From positions 22,599 through 86,598 of the forward strand of contig SLKA01000006.1 in assembly GCA_007134845.1 (NCBI GenBank): a stretch of DNA of 64,000 bases, given 5' to 3'. Position 1 is the stretch's first letter. Each line of letters opens with the position of its first letter. Below, piece after piece: positions 30,288 to 43,641 of the stretch. This DNA is from Balneolales bacterium (lineage in GTDB: Bacteria > Bacteroidota > Rhodothermia > Balneolales > Natronogracilivirgulaceae). Made by a program: the position numbers and the translations under genes. The notes below the pieces were generated by a model. That model did no database searches and was not told the origin of the DNA. It worked only from the letters and a program-made list of their open reading frames with translations.

Positions 30288-32680
30288 AGTGGCTGGGTGA
30301 GAGGGTGCGTTAGTGTAATAAAAATACAATACTCATAAAGGATGAAAGCGACAATTCATTCCATGAAAAAAATGCCAGTATTCTTTTTTGACATGGACAG
30401 TCCTGATTTGGTACCATCTTGTGGACGAAATTGTGAGTAAATTGGATCCCGGGAAAAAGTTACATCCCGGGGAAAGGTTCATCCCATTGCGAATCTTTCG
30501 AATCTATGGAATGGGTGGGATTTGAAATGAACAGGTCAAGTAGCAGCGACGCTCATGAATAAACGTAATATATGGTTTGGAATTGCAGGGGCGGTAACCG
30601 CGGGCTGTCTGATGCTGTTTCTTCCGCTTTTGCGCTCGTTTCATCTGGACTCGGCAATTGTGGCAGGGGTGGCCGGGGCTTTTACCGGAGCCTGGATGGC
30701 TGCCCGGCCCAATGGCAGAGATCGCGATGTGCTGGCGCTTTTGGCCATTGTTTATGTCGCTTCCGTCCCACTTGTGATACTGGATGCCGCTGTGGGATGT
30801 CTGAGCGCCGATGGAGCCGCTTTCTGGGCGGCTATCCCCGTTTTCAGTGTTTTGTTCGGTTTCTCGGCCGGACGCGCGATCCGGCTTTGCGGTGTAAAAG
30901 GGGCCCGATGGTATGCCGTTGTTTTCATTTTTCTGGTTGCCGCAGGCGGCGTACTGCTGCCGCTGCTGCAATTTCCGCAACTCTTTTTTTTCAATCATGT
31001 ATTCGGCTACTGGCCGGGAGCTATCTATGACCAGGCAGTTGTGTTTCCTGGCAGAATTGGGCTCTACCGGCTGATCACACTTACGTGGATTGCCCTTTTC
31101 TGGTTGATGCCCCACCTTTCCGGGTCCGACCGTATCATCAGAAGCATTTTTGCCCTTCTCCTTTTCTCACTTGCGCTCAACTATCTCCTGGCATCTGAAA
31201 ACGGATTGATTTCATCAGAATCGCGTATTCAAAGCGAACTCGGAGGGGCGCATCAGACAGAGCATTTCACCCTTTATTACTCAAAGCAGGATTACAGCAC
31301 TCATGAAATCGCGTTTCTTGCACGCCTTCATGAATTCCATTTCCGGGAACTGGCTGATACGCTCAAAGTGTCGTGGCCGGAGGGCAAGCGGATAAACAGC
31401 TATCTCTACGGCGATGAATGGCAGATGCAGCGCCTTACTGGTGCGAAAGGTGTGAGTTTTGCTCCTGTCTGGCAGCGAACACCCCAGGTGCATATGAGAA
31501 AAGCAGCCATTGACGGCACGCTCCGGCACGAGCTGGTGCATGTCATCGCCAGAGAATTTGGCAACAGGTTCCTCAACGCCTCCTGGAGCATAGGAATGGT
31601 GGAGGGACTTGCGGTGGCGCTCGCCCCGGCATCGTCAGCCAGGCTCACCTCTGACCAGTTAGTGCTTTCGAACGACGCATTTTACTCAGGGGAGGAGCTG
31701 GAGCGGCTGTTTTCTTTAACCGGCTTCTATCGCGAGTCGGGCCCCGTCGCCTATGCCGTTTCCGGGTCGTTTACCGCCACCCTGCTTCGCGAGTACCCGG
31801 TTGAACGCTTCAAGGATGCTTATCGCAGCTCCTCGCTCCGGAAGGGGTATGGGAGGGATCTGCAAGAAGCCATCACAAAATGGCACAGGCGCGTAGCGGA
31901 TGTCAGGGTAACGGAAGAGGAGAAAAAGCTGGCAGAAACCGTTTTTGCCATTCCTTCGCTGTTTGATGTCCACTGTCCGCGGAAACTGACCTTGGCGGAT
32001 AAAAATCGGGATGCCTTTCGGCTTGCCCTAGAAAGAGGCGATACGGCTCGTGCGATCGGTTATCTTGAAAGGGTGCTACGGCACAATCCGGACTGGGATG
32101 CAGGCTGGATGCAATGGATGCGGCTGCAGACAGAGTCGGGCTATCCGGAGAGCGTGATAGAACGGATCGAAGGCAATCAATCCGTCCCGGATCACCCGCT
32201 TCTTTCCGTGCGCTTTGCAGATGCCTGTATTGCTGCCGGACACACTGGCAAAGCACTGGAAATTCGGCGGGAAGCATTGGATGATGGAGGCATATCACCC
32301 GAAGATGGGGAATTGACGATTTCGGATGCCGTCCCTTCCGTGCAGGCCGTCGCCTGGGAGCTTCGCTCGGACCCGGACCGGTGGGAAAAGCTGGTGCGGA
32401 TTCTATATATGCCAGATTTGTCCCTCACAGATCCGCCCGGATTCCTGGTGGATACGGCCGATGCCACACTTGTCCGCGTCTTTTTCGCCGAATGGTTCCG
32501 GAGAAACCCGGTGCCCTCATCAGACAAAATTCCAAAAGAACTGATTCCCCTGGTGCTTAAGGAACCCATCGATCCCGCTTTTTTTGAGGTCTACCGGAAT
32601 CTGATCTATCTGGTATCGACGCAAATAGAGGCAGGTTATTGGATGGATAAACTTTCCGATACAGCCTGGCGGCCGTCACG

Positions 32681-36394
<3,714 letters not shown>

Positions 36395-36606
36395 TAAAAC
36401 CAGTTTTTATAAAATTAAGTAAATGCGGGAATATTGATATTTAGTGGACAAATATACAAAAAAGGACGCTAGGGTATGAATTCCGGCTTCCGGCCTCCGC
36501 TTTCCGCCATTTTCTCATTATTATATAAGTTTTGGGCATGCGACTCAGAGAAAAGGATCCTATTATAATGATAACCAATTGATATTACAATAATTAACGC
36601 GTATTC

Positions 36607-37003
36607 ATGAAATGCATTATATATTCTACTCTGTTTGCTGCTGCCCTGCTTTTTTTTATCTGAAACCGGATCCGCCGCGTCTTCGCCTGTTGTCATAAAT
36701 GAGTTTCAGGCCTCTAATAATGGCCCTGAGTCGCTCCGCTTGCATCCGGCCAGACCCAATCCGTTCAATAACAGGGCCACGGTGACGGTAGCCGTACCGG
36801 AATCAGGCCATCTCCGCGTATCGACCTATTCTGTCGACGGAAGAAAGGTGGCGACGCTGCTGGATGATATGGTGCAGGGCGGATATCACGAAATTTCGAT
36901 TGACTCATCCATCTGGGCGAGCGGAATTTACATGATTACAGCGTCATCGGGCTCCTGCCGGGCAGTCCATTCCGGTTACTCTTGTGAAATAATTCTGAAA
37001 TAA
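36607..37003 (+). pseudogene. short T9SS-sorted secreted protein, signal peptide out of frame with body (disrupted or internally deleted gene)
   Basis: ATG 36607 frame gives MKCIIYSTLFAAALLFFI*; the other frame gives FLSETGSAASSPVVINEFQASNNGPESLRLHPARPNPFNNRATVTVAVPESGHLRVSTYSVDGRKVATLLDDMVQGGYHEISIDSSIWASGIYMITASSG; junction is an 8-T run at 36650-36657. Confidence 0.65.
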
Positions 37004-37054
37004 ACTTTCAGGCAAAATGGCCAGGCAGGTTCGGCAGGATGGCCTTAAAAATCA

Positions 37055-37080
37055 AAGCCCGTCCGGTCAGGGACGGGCTT
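37055..37080 (-). terminator. Rho-independent terminator for the S9 peptidase gene
   Basis: AAGCCCGTCC-GGTCAG-GGACGGGCTT perfect 10-bp stem; minus strand continues TGATTTTTAAGG. Confidence 0.8.
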
Positions 37081-37183
37081 ATGAGGGGAGGGTATGGTAT
37101 ATTTTTAGAACTGATAAGGTCCTGTTTTATTGTATAAGTTCGTACAACTTCTCACAACAGATGATACAATACGGAAGTTGTAA

Positions 37184-39274
37184 CTACTGTTCTGTCGGAC
37201 CTGCACCCACATAACGCAAAAGCCAGTCATGAAATTCCCCAAACCAGTGAATTGAGTTTTGGGGTGATAAAATCCAGTGATTTTCATCAGGATAATAGAC
37301 CAGGCGTGCATCCAGGCCTTTTCCTTTGTACACTCCGTATACTTCCAGTGCGTTGGAGAGCAATACGCGGTAATCCTGTTCGCCGTGGATCACCAGCATC
37401 GGCGTCTGGAAGCTTTCGGCATGAAGCGCAGGATTCCACTCCTGCATGCTTTCAAGTCCGTCCCATGGAGCGCCATTGTAGGCCGCCTCCCGATGGAAAG
37501 TGACATCAGAACCGAATTGTGTCATGATGTTGTAGACGCCGGCATGGTTGATCAGGGCCTGGTATCGATCGGTGTGACCCGCAATCCAGCTAACCATGTA
37601 ACCGCCGTAACTGCCTCCGGCCGCTGCCGTTCGGTCCGGATTGATGTAGGGTTTATCCACCATGAAATCCGTAGCCTTCATGATATCCCGATAGGGCAGC
37701 TCTGAGTGTGCACCGTGGATGGATTCGGCGAAATCCTGTCCGAAACTTGTGGAACCATGGAAATTGGGCATCGCCACAACATATCCCGGCGCGGCAAAAA
37801 CCTGTGCATTCCAGCGGAAATGAAAGTCGTCACCGAAAATTCCGTGCGGCCCACCGTGTATCTGAACAAGAAGCGGCCATTCCTTGTCCTCATCAAAATC
37901 AGGCGGATAGACCACAAACATCTGTATATCCACATCATTGGCGCCTTTGTAGGTCAGGTTTTTGGCCCGTCCCAGTTGCACGCCGGACATGATTTTGTCG
38001 TTGAAGGTGGTCAGCTGTGAGAGCTGGCGGCCGTTGGTGCGGATACGGTACAGTTCCGGGGCATGTGTCAGTGAGCGGTGGATAAAGATGAGTTCGTCAT
38101 CCGCAAGAATGACACCTGAATTGGTGCCTCCACGATGGATCTCCCGCACGCGTTCGCGTCGGATTTCATAGGCAAAGAGCGAGGTTTTAGCCCGGTCCTG
38201 GGCAGTAAAATAGAGCTCCCGGCTGTTTGCTGACCAGAGGGCGCTGCCGGGTGAGAGGTCAATGTCCCCGTGCATCACCGTCTCGATGATGTTGCGTTCC
38301 CCGCTCTCGCGGTTATAAAAGACGAATCGTGCGTGATCAGCATAGAAATCCGTTCTGCGCTGCTTGCGGTAGAGCAGGGTGCGGCCATCCGGACTGTAAG
38401 CCGGACTCAGGTCATTTGCGGGATTATGATCCGTGATATTGACCAGATCGCCGCTTCCATCCGTCGGAACCAGAAAAATATCATAATTCAGGAACTCATA
38501 TGGTGGAGGATTGCTGTTGGCTGAAACGGCTATCTCACGTCCGTCGGGAGAAATATCGAACTCCGCAGATCCCATCATGGCGAAGTATCGACGAGATCCT
38601 GGCATCAGATCGATGATTTCCTCCGTTTCAATATTCATTTTGAAAATCCGGGGATAGCGGCCGTCCGTCAGCCACCGATCCCAGTGTCGGTAAATCCGGT
38701 TTTCGGTCACTTTGGCACTGACTTTGCTTTTTTCCTGTTCCTTGATCATCCCGGCCAGAGCGTCGAAATCACCGCCAAAGCCCGGCAGGACGTGAGCCAC
38801 AAATGCTATGTGCTTGCCGTCCGGGAACCATTTCGGGGCGGATATGGACACGGGCATATCCGTTATGCGCCTCGCCTCGCCTCCATCAACCGGAATCAGG
38901 TAGAGCTGAGCCGGGGAGCCGTCCCTTCCGGAGACAAACGCGATTTGTTTGCCATCGGGACTCCAGGCCGGCTGGCGGTCGGAGTTCTGCGAGGTGAACC
39001 TGTGTTTTTTATTTCCGTCCAGTGAATAAAGGTATAGATTTGTGGAGGAGCTGTTTTCTTCGATATCGTATTCAGTGACCGGAAAAACCACATGATTTCC
39101 ATCCGGGGAAGCATCTCCGGAAGTGACACGCTTCATGTTCCAAAGGTCTTCTGCCGTGATCGGTCGTTTGTCATTTGTGCTGAAAGCGGATGCGAGCACA
39201 GGTGCAGAGGCCATCGTTATCATCAATAACAACACAAAAAGGTTGGTGCATACCAGCCGATGCCCGGTTCCCAT
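37184..39274 (-). CDS. S9 family (prolyl oligopeptidase-type) serine peptidase with TolB-like propeller
   Basis: TAAAGGSYGGYMVSWIAGH nucleophile elbow; HGEQDYRVLLSNALEVY; DENHWI; TolB-like N-domain. Signal peptide after ATG 39274; the frame stays open to ATG 39502. Confidence 0.88.
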   Translation of the reverse strand: MGTGHRLVCTNLFVLLLMITMASAPVLASAFSTNDKRPITAEDLWNMKRVTSGDASPDGNHVVFPVTEYDIEENSSSTNLYLYSLDGNKKHRFTSQNSDRQPAWSPDGKQIAFVSGRDGSPAQLYLIPVDGGEARRITDMPVSISAPKWFPDGKHIAFVAHVLPGFGGDFDALAGMIKEQEKSKVSAKVTENRIYRHWDRWLTDGRYPRIFKMNIETEEIIDLMPGSRRYFAMMGSAEFDISPDGREIAVSANSNPPPYEFLNYDIFLVPTDGSGDLVNITDHNPANDLSPAYSPDGRTLLYRKQRRTDFYADHARFVFYNRESGERNIIETVMHGDIDLSPGSALWSANSRELYFTAQDRAKTSLFAYEIRRERVREIHRGGTNSGVILADDELIFIHRSLTHAPELYRIRTNGRQLSQLTTFNDKIMSGVQLGRAKNLTYKGANDVDIQMFVVYPPDFDEDKEWPLLVQIHGGPHGIFGDDFHFRWNAQVFAAPGYVVAMPNFHGSTSFGQDFAESIHGAHSELPYRDIMKATDFMVDKPYINPDRTAAAGGSYGGYMVSWIAGHTDRYQALINHAGVYNIMTQFGSDVTFHREAAYNGAPWDGLESMQEWNPALHAESFQTPMLVIHGEQDYRVLLSNALEVYGVYKGKGLDARLVYYPDENHWILSPQNSIHWFGEFHDWLLRYVGAGPTEQ

Positions 39275-39434
39275 TGCTTTTTCAGGTGCAGTTTTCATTG
39301 CTGGTTTAGTTTCTGTTACCATTTCTATTCCCGCATCAGTTCCGGCCGCGGCTCTGTTTGCCGCAAGGGTTTCAGCTCCCATTGCCGTTCCGATTTCTGC
39401 TACCTTTGCTGTTCCGGTCACGGCTCTGTTTGCT
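39267..39434. repeat. degenerate 24-bp tandem repeat, 7 units
   Basis: Units begin at 39267, 39291, 39315, 39339, 39363, 39387, 39411; consensus about GTTCCnATTnCTGnTnnnnTTGCT. Confidence 0.85.
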
Positions 39435-39526
39435 GAATGGTGAAGGACAGCAAGACGCAACGGAATCAGGTTCACTGGTCTTTGATATGATGATAATGTC
39501 ATAATAGTCTGTTGATTTGTATGATA

Positions 39527-40660
39527 TCAACCGAAACGGTCTGCGAGCCGGTTGATCATATAGCTGCTTTCGGTGAGTGCCTGTTCTGCAAAATCTCCAA
39601 AAAACGTACTGATTTTTCGGAATTCGCGGATAAACCCGTCACGATCATTATTCATGACGAGCACCGCCAGTTTCTGGTGGTGTTCCAGAAATTCGATCAG
39701 AAGGGTGCGCCGCTCGAAGGTGGAGAATACGATATCGGCGTATAATTCAGCATCCTGGGCAAAAATACGGCCTGTCATCATCAGTTCGGCGCGGTAAATC
39801 GGGCTTGAAAAATCGGCCATATCCTCGGGTTTCAAATCGAATTCACGCATAAAAGATCCGTGCAGAAGTGCCACAAAGTGACGCAGTCCCTGAATCAGGT
39901 GCATTGCCCGATCGTGTTGCTCGGGATCCACGACTTTGATGCGGAGTCCCCACAGCTGGAACTGTTCCAACAACCAGGCATAGGTTTCTTCGTTGCGTCC
40001 GTGGCACACCATCATCAGCTGGCGTGACACGTTGGTAACATCCGGTCCATGCATCGGGTGAAGAGCAACAACGGGCCCTTTGTGTGCATTCATCATGGCA
40101 TCCAGGAAATGTGACTTGTTGCTGGTGAAATCCGCCAGGATGGTCCCGGGGTCCAGGCAGGGTCCGATTCGTTCAATGACTTCCTGGGTTATCTTGATGG
40201 GTACCGTGATGATAACAACATCTTTGCCGCGGGCCAGCTTTTCCACATTATCCCAGTCATCGCGGTCAAGAATGGAGATCCGGTGTCCGGAAAGTTCAGC
40301 AATGCGCGCATAGAGGGAACCCATTCCACCACGCCCGCCGACCAGAAGGATACTTTTGCTCCCGGCAGTCGTCTGGGGAAAGGTTTTTCCCGACTGGTAG
40401 GCCCGGGACGAACTCATGATCATTCGTAGAAAATCCTCAGCCCAATCCGAATCTATACCGTTATTTTCAGCCTTGGTGCGAAAATCGATTATTTTCTCAT
40501 CCTCCCGGTCTGGAACAAATATGGGCAGTTTATTTTGTATTTTGGTGGAAATAACCTGTTTTACAGTTTCGTTTCTTTCGCGAAGAAGGCGCAGGATCTC
40601 ATCATCGATTTCATCAATGCGGTTCCGAAATGAGTTCAGGGCTTCCTGGTTTTGGTTCAT
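39527..40660 (-). CDS. tyrA: bifunctional chorismate mutase / prephenate dehydrogenase
   Basis: N-terminal FRNRIDEIDDEILRLLRERNE chorismate mutase; ILLVGGRGGMGSLYARIAELSG; HPMHGPD. Confidence 0.93.
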   Translation of the reverse strand: MNQNQEALNSFRNRIDEIDDEILRLLRERNETVKQVISTKIQNKLPIFVPDREDEKIIDFRTKAENNGIDSDWAEDFLRMIMSSSRAYQSGKTFPQTTAGSKSILLVGGRGGMGSLYARIAELSGHRISILDRDDWDNVEKLARGKDVVIITVPIKITQEVIERIGPCLDPGTILADFTSNKSHFLDAMMNAHKGPVVALHPMHGPDVTNVSRQLMMVCHGRNEETYAWLLEQFQLWGLRIKVVDPEQHDRAMHLIQGLRHFVALLHGSFMREFDLKPEDMADFSSPIYRAELMMTGRIFAQDAELYADIVFSTFERRTLLIEFLEHHQKLAVLVMNNDRDGFIREFRKISTFFGDFAEQALTESSYMINRLADRFG

Positions 40661-40852
40661 GGCTGGTATTGATTCTGCTCGTAATGTTTTTGTTTTTTGT
40701 TACCGGTGAACGGCATTATTTTCCCGCAGCTGTAATGATTCAGGTAAATCCTGATCTATTATTCATGGAAACTGCAGTAATGTAATACAATGGCTGCAAC
40801 TGCCAGATCACGGATGTAAAATGTAATGATTTATTGAATAGAAAAAGAACGG

Positions 40853-42901
40853 ATGTCCGATTTCAAACTTGTTTCCCCATACAAACCGGCCGGTGATCAG
40901 CCAAAGGCCATTGACGAACTGGTGGATGGGATCTGGAAAGGCGACAGGTTTCAGACGCTGCTGGGGATTACCGGGTCGGGTAAAACACGCACCATGGCCT
41001 CGGTAATAGAGAAAACCGGCAAGCCTGCGCTTGTAATGAGCCATAACAAAACGCTGGCAGCGCAGCTCTATCGCGAGCTCAGCGATTTCTTTCCGGAAAA
41101 CTGTGTGGAGTTTTTTATTTCTTACTATGACTACTACCAGCCGGAAGCGTATATCACAGCGCAGGACAAATATATCGAAAAGGATCTATCCATCAATGAT
41201 GAAATTCAAAGGCTTCGTCTCCGCGCTACCAGTTCGCTGCTCTCCGGGCGGCATGACGTCATCATTGTATCGTCGGTCAGCTGTATTTATGGTATCGGTT
41301 CCCCAAGTGAGTACGAACAGCTCATCATACGGCTTAAAACCGGAGAAGAGATGCCAAGGAACAAGCTTCTTTACGACCTGGTGGATCTGCATTACAGCCG
41401 GAATGATCATCAGTTTGAGCGGGCAAAATTCAGGGTGAGAGGAGATGTGGTTGATCTGTTTCCGGCCTATTCCGAACATGCTCTGCGAATCTCCTTCTGG
41501 GGGGATGAAATCGAATCGCTGACACTTTTTGATCCGGATACCGGTGAGCTGCTTGAGGAGGTTACGCAGTTTTTCGTTTACCCGGCTTCCCACTATGTGA
41601 CCACGAAGGAACGTCTGAAAACCGCCATCGACCAGATTCGGGATGAACTGCACCTGAGGCTGGATGTATTGCGTGCGGAGGAAAAGTATATCGAAGCACA
41701 GCGCCTGGAGCAAAGAACCATGTTTGACATCGAAATGATGCAGGAGATCGGATTCTGCCCGGGAATTGAAAATTACTCCCGCTATCTGGCCGGGCGCAAG
41801 CCCGGAGAGCGACCGTATTGCCTCTTCGACTACTTTCCAAAGGATTTTCTGCTTTTTGTGGATGAGTCTCATCAGACGGTGCCCCAGATTGGTGCCATGT
41901 ACGGTGGTGACCGCTCACGCAAGATCAATCTGGTGGAACACGGCTTCCGGCTTCCCTCTGCCCTGGACAACCGGCCACTGACTTTTAAAGAGTGGGAATC
42001 GATGATCAATCAATGCATTTTCGTGAGTGCGACACCATCAGATTATGAGCTTGAGAAAAGCCAGGGTGCCTATGTAGAACAGATTATTCGTCCGACCGGA
42101 CTCATGGAGCCGAAAATCGAGGTCAGGCCGGCAAAGTACCAGATCGATGACATTGTTGGTGAAGTTCATAAGGCCGTACAGCTAAAGCACAGAGTCCTAT
42201 GTCTTACCCTGACCAAACGAATGAGCGAGGAATTATCAGAATATCTCAAAGATCTTGGTATCAAGGCGGCATACATGCACAGCGAGCTTGATGCGCTTGA
42301 ACGGGTTGAGGTGCTTTATCGCTACAGGAGGGGAGATTACGATGTACTGGTGGGGATAAATCTGCTGAGAGAAGGTATTGATATACCGGAACTGGGGCTC
42401 GTTGCCATTCTGGATGCGGACAAGGAGGGCTTTCTGCGGTCAGATACATCACTGTTTCAGATTTCAGGCCGTGCGGCGAGGAATATTGACGGTCATGTCA
42501 TCATGTATGCCGACAAGATTACCGGCAGCATGAGGCGCGTGATCGAAGAGACAGAACGAAGGAGAAAAGTGCAGGATGAGTACAACAAACGCCATAACAT
42601 CATCCCTGCCACGGTTGCCAAAGAACTTAAGCCACTGGTGGATCCGGGCCTGATCGGAGCTAAGTCGTTTGACCTTCCACCGGGAGAGATTGATACGCAG
42701 GCATTGGAACAGATCAAGGTGGCCGATGATGGAATTCGCTACAAAGCTTCTCCTGCCATGAAGGAAGTCGTCTTTGAAGATAAAAGCAAGTTCATTGGCT
42801 ATTTGAAGGAGGCCATGCGCGCGGCTGCGAAGAACATGGAATTTGAGGAAGCGGCCCGTATTCGCGATCAGATTGAGACAGTGGAAAAAGAAATTAAATA
42901 G
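40853..42901 (+). CDS. uvrB: excinuclease ABC subunit B
   Basis: FKLVSPYKPAGDQPKAIDELV; GITGSGKTRTMA; YYDYYQPEAYI; NLLREGIDIPE; C-terminal UVR domain. Confidence 0.98.
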   Translation: MSDFKLVSPYKPAGDQPKAIDELVDGIWKGDRFQTLLGITGSGKTRTMASVIEKTGKPALVMSHNKTLAAQLYRELSDFFPENCVEFFISYYDYYQPEAYITAQDKYIEKDLSINDEIQRLRLRATSSLLSGRHDVIIVSSVSCIYGIGSPSEYEQLIIRLKTGEEMPRNKLLYDLVDLHYSRNDHQFERAKFRVRGDVVDLFPAYSEHALRISFWGDEIESLTLFDPDTGELLEEVTQFFVYPASHYVTTKERLKTAIDQIRDELHLRLDVLRAEEKYIEAQRLEQRTMFDIEMMQEIGFCPGIENYSRYLAGRKPGERPYCLFDYFPKDFLLFVDESHQTVPQIGAMYGGDRSRKINLVEHGFRLPSALDNRPLTFKEWESMINQCIFVSATPSDYELEKSQGAYVEQIIRPTGLMEPKIEVRPAKYQIDDIVGEVHKAVQLKHRVLCLTLTKRMSEELSEYLKDLGIKAAYMHSELDALERVEVLYRYRRGDYDVLVGINLLREGIDIPELGLVAILDADKEGFLRSDTSLFQISGRAARNIDGHVIMYADKITGSMRRVIEETERRRKVQDEYNKRHNIIPATVAKELKPLVDPGLIGAKSFDLPPGEIDTQALEQIKVADDGIRYKASPAMKEVVFEDKSKFIGYLKEAMRAAAKNMEFEEAARIRDQIETVEKEIK

Positions 42902-43058
42902 TCAGGGGTGATTGAATAATAAAGCAGGGTGTGATTAACTTGTGATTCATGGATTATCCGTACAAAGATGATCCATACAAAAAACAATTTCCAATTCACC
43001 GGTGCGATTCGTATGATTCCAGCTCAGCAAGCAAGAGAATATCAGGGTAAATCATAGC

Positions 43059-43622
43059 ATGGGCACACTCTCATATATAAAAAATTTCATAAAGGACAGG
43101 CAGGTCGCTTCCATTACCCCGACGTCCCGTTTTACTATTGGCAGGGTTTGTGAGCATATCAATTTCGAAAAGGATATCCGGATAGTTGAATTTGGTCCTG
43201 CCGACGGTGTTTTTACAAAAGTCTTTCTGAAAAAACTTTCACCCGGCTCGGAAATCATAGCCATTGAAACCAACCGGAACTTTGCCGAAGCGTTGCGGGA
43301 TCTGCGTGATGACCGGCTGACGGTCGTCAACAAGAGCGCAGAACAGGTACGTGAAATAGTGCAATCAAAAAACTGGGAAAAGGCTGACTATATCATTTCC
43401 GGCATACCTTTCTCATTTCTAAAAAAAGATGTCAAGAACCGGATATTAAAGGAATCTGCCGATCTTCTTACTGAAGAGGGGCGTTTTCTGGGCTATCAGA
43501 CTTCATCGCATCTGAAGCCCTATCTGGCAGAATATTTTCCCAGCGTGGACACAGAAATGGAGTACCTTAATATTCCGCCAATGTGCATTTACATCGCCGG
43601 AAGGCAGCAGATTACAAAGTAG
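43059..43622 (+). CDS. class I SAM-dependent methyltransferase (rRNA dimethyladenosine/phospholipid N-methyltransferase-like)
   Basis: IRIVEFGPADGVFTKVFLKKL; IIAIETNRNFAEAL; YIISGIPFSFLKK. Confidence 0.82.
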   Translation: MGTLSYIKNFIKDRQVASITPTSRFTIGRVCEHINFEKDIRIVEFGPADGVFTKVFLKKLSPGSEIIAIETNRNFAEALRDLRDDRLTVVNKSAEQVREIVQSKNWEKADYIISGIPFSFLKKDVKNRILKESADLLTEEGRFLGYQTSSHLKPYLAEYFPSVDTEMEYLNIPPMCIYIAGRQQITK

Positions 43623-43641
43623 CGTAAATGGAAAAGCGTGC

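Noticed and set aside
36395-36606. Possible cobalamin or SAM riboswitch upstream of metH
   Set aside because: No B12-box or SAM-riboswitch core recognisable in the ~210-bp intergenic region on the minus strand.
39123-39443. 106-aa plus-strand ORF with octad periodicity
   Set aside because: Periodicity is a consequence of the 24-bp DNA repeat; the rest is antisense to the S9 peptidase. Kept only as part of the repeat finding.
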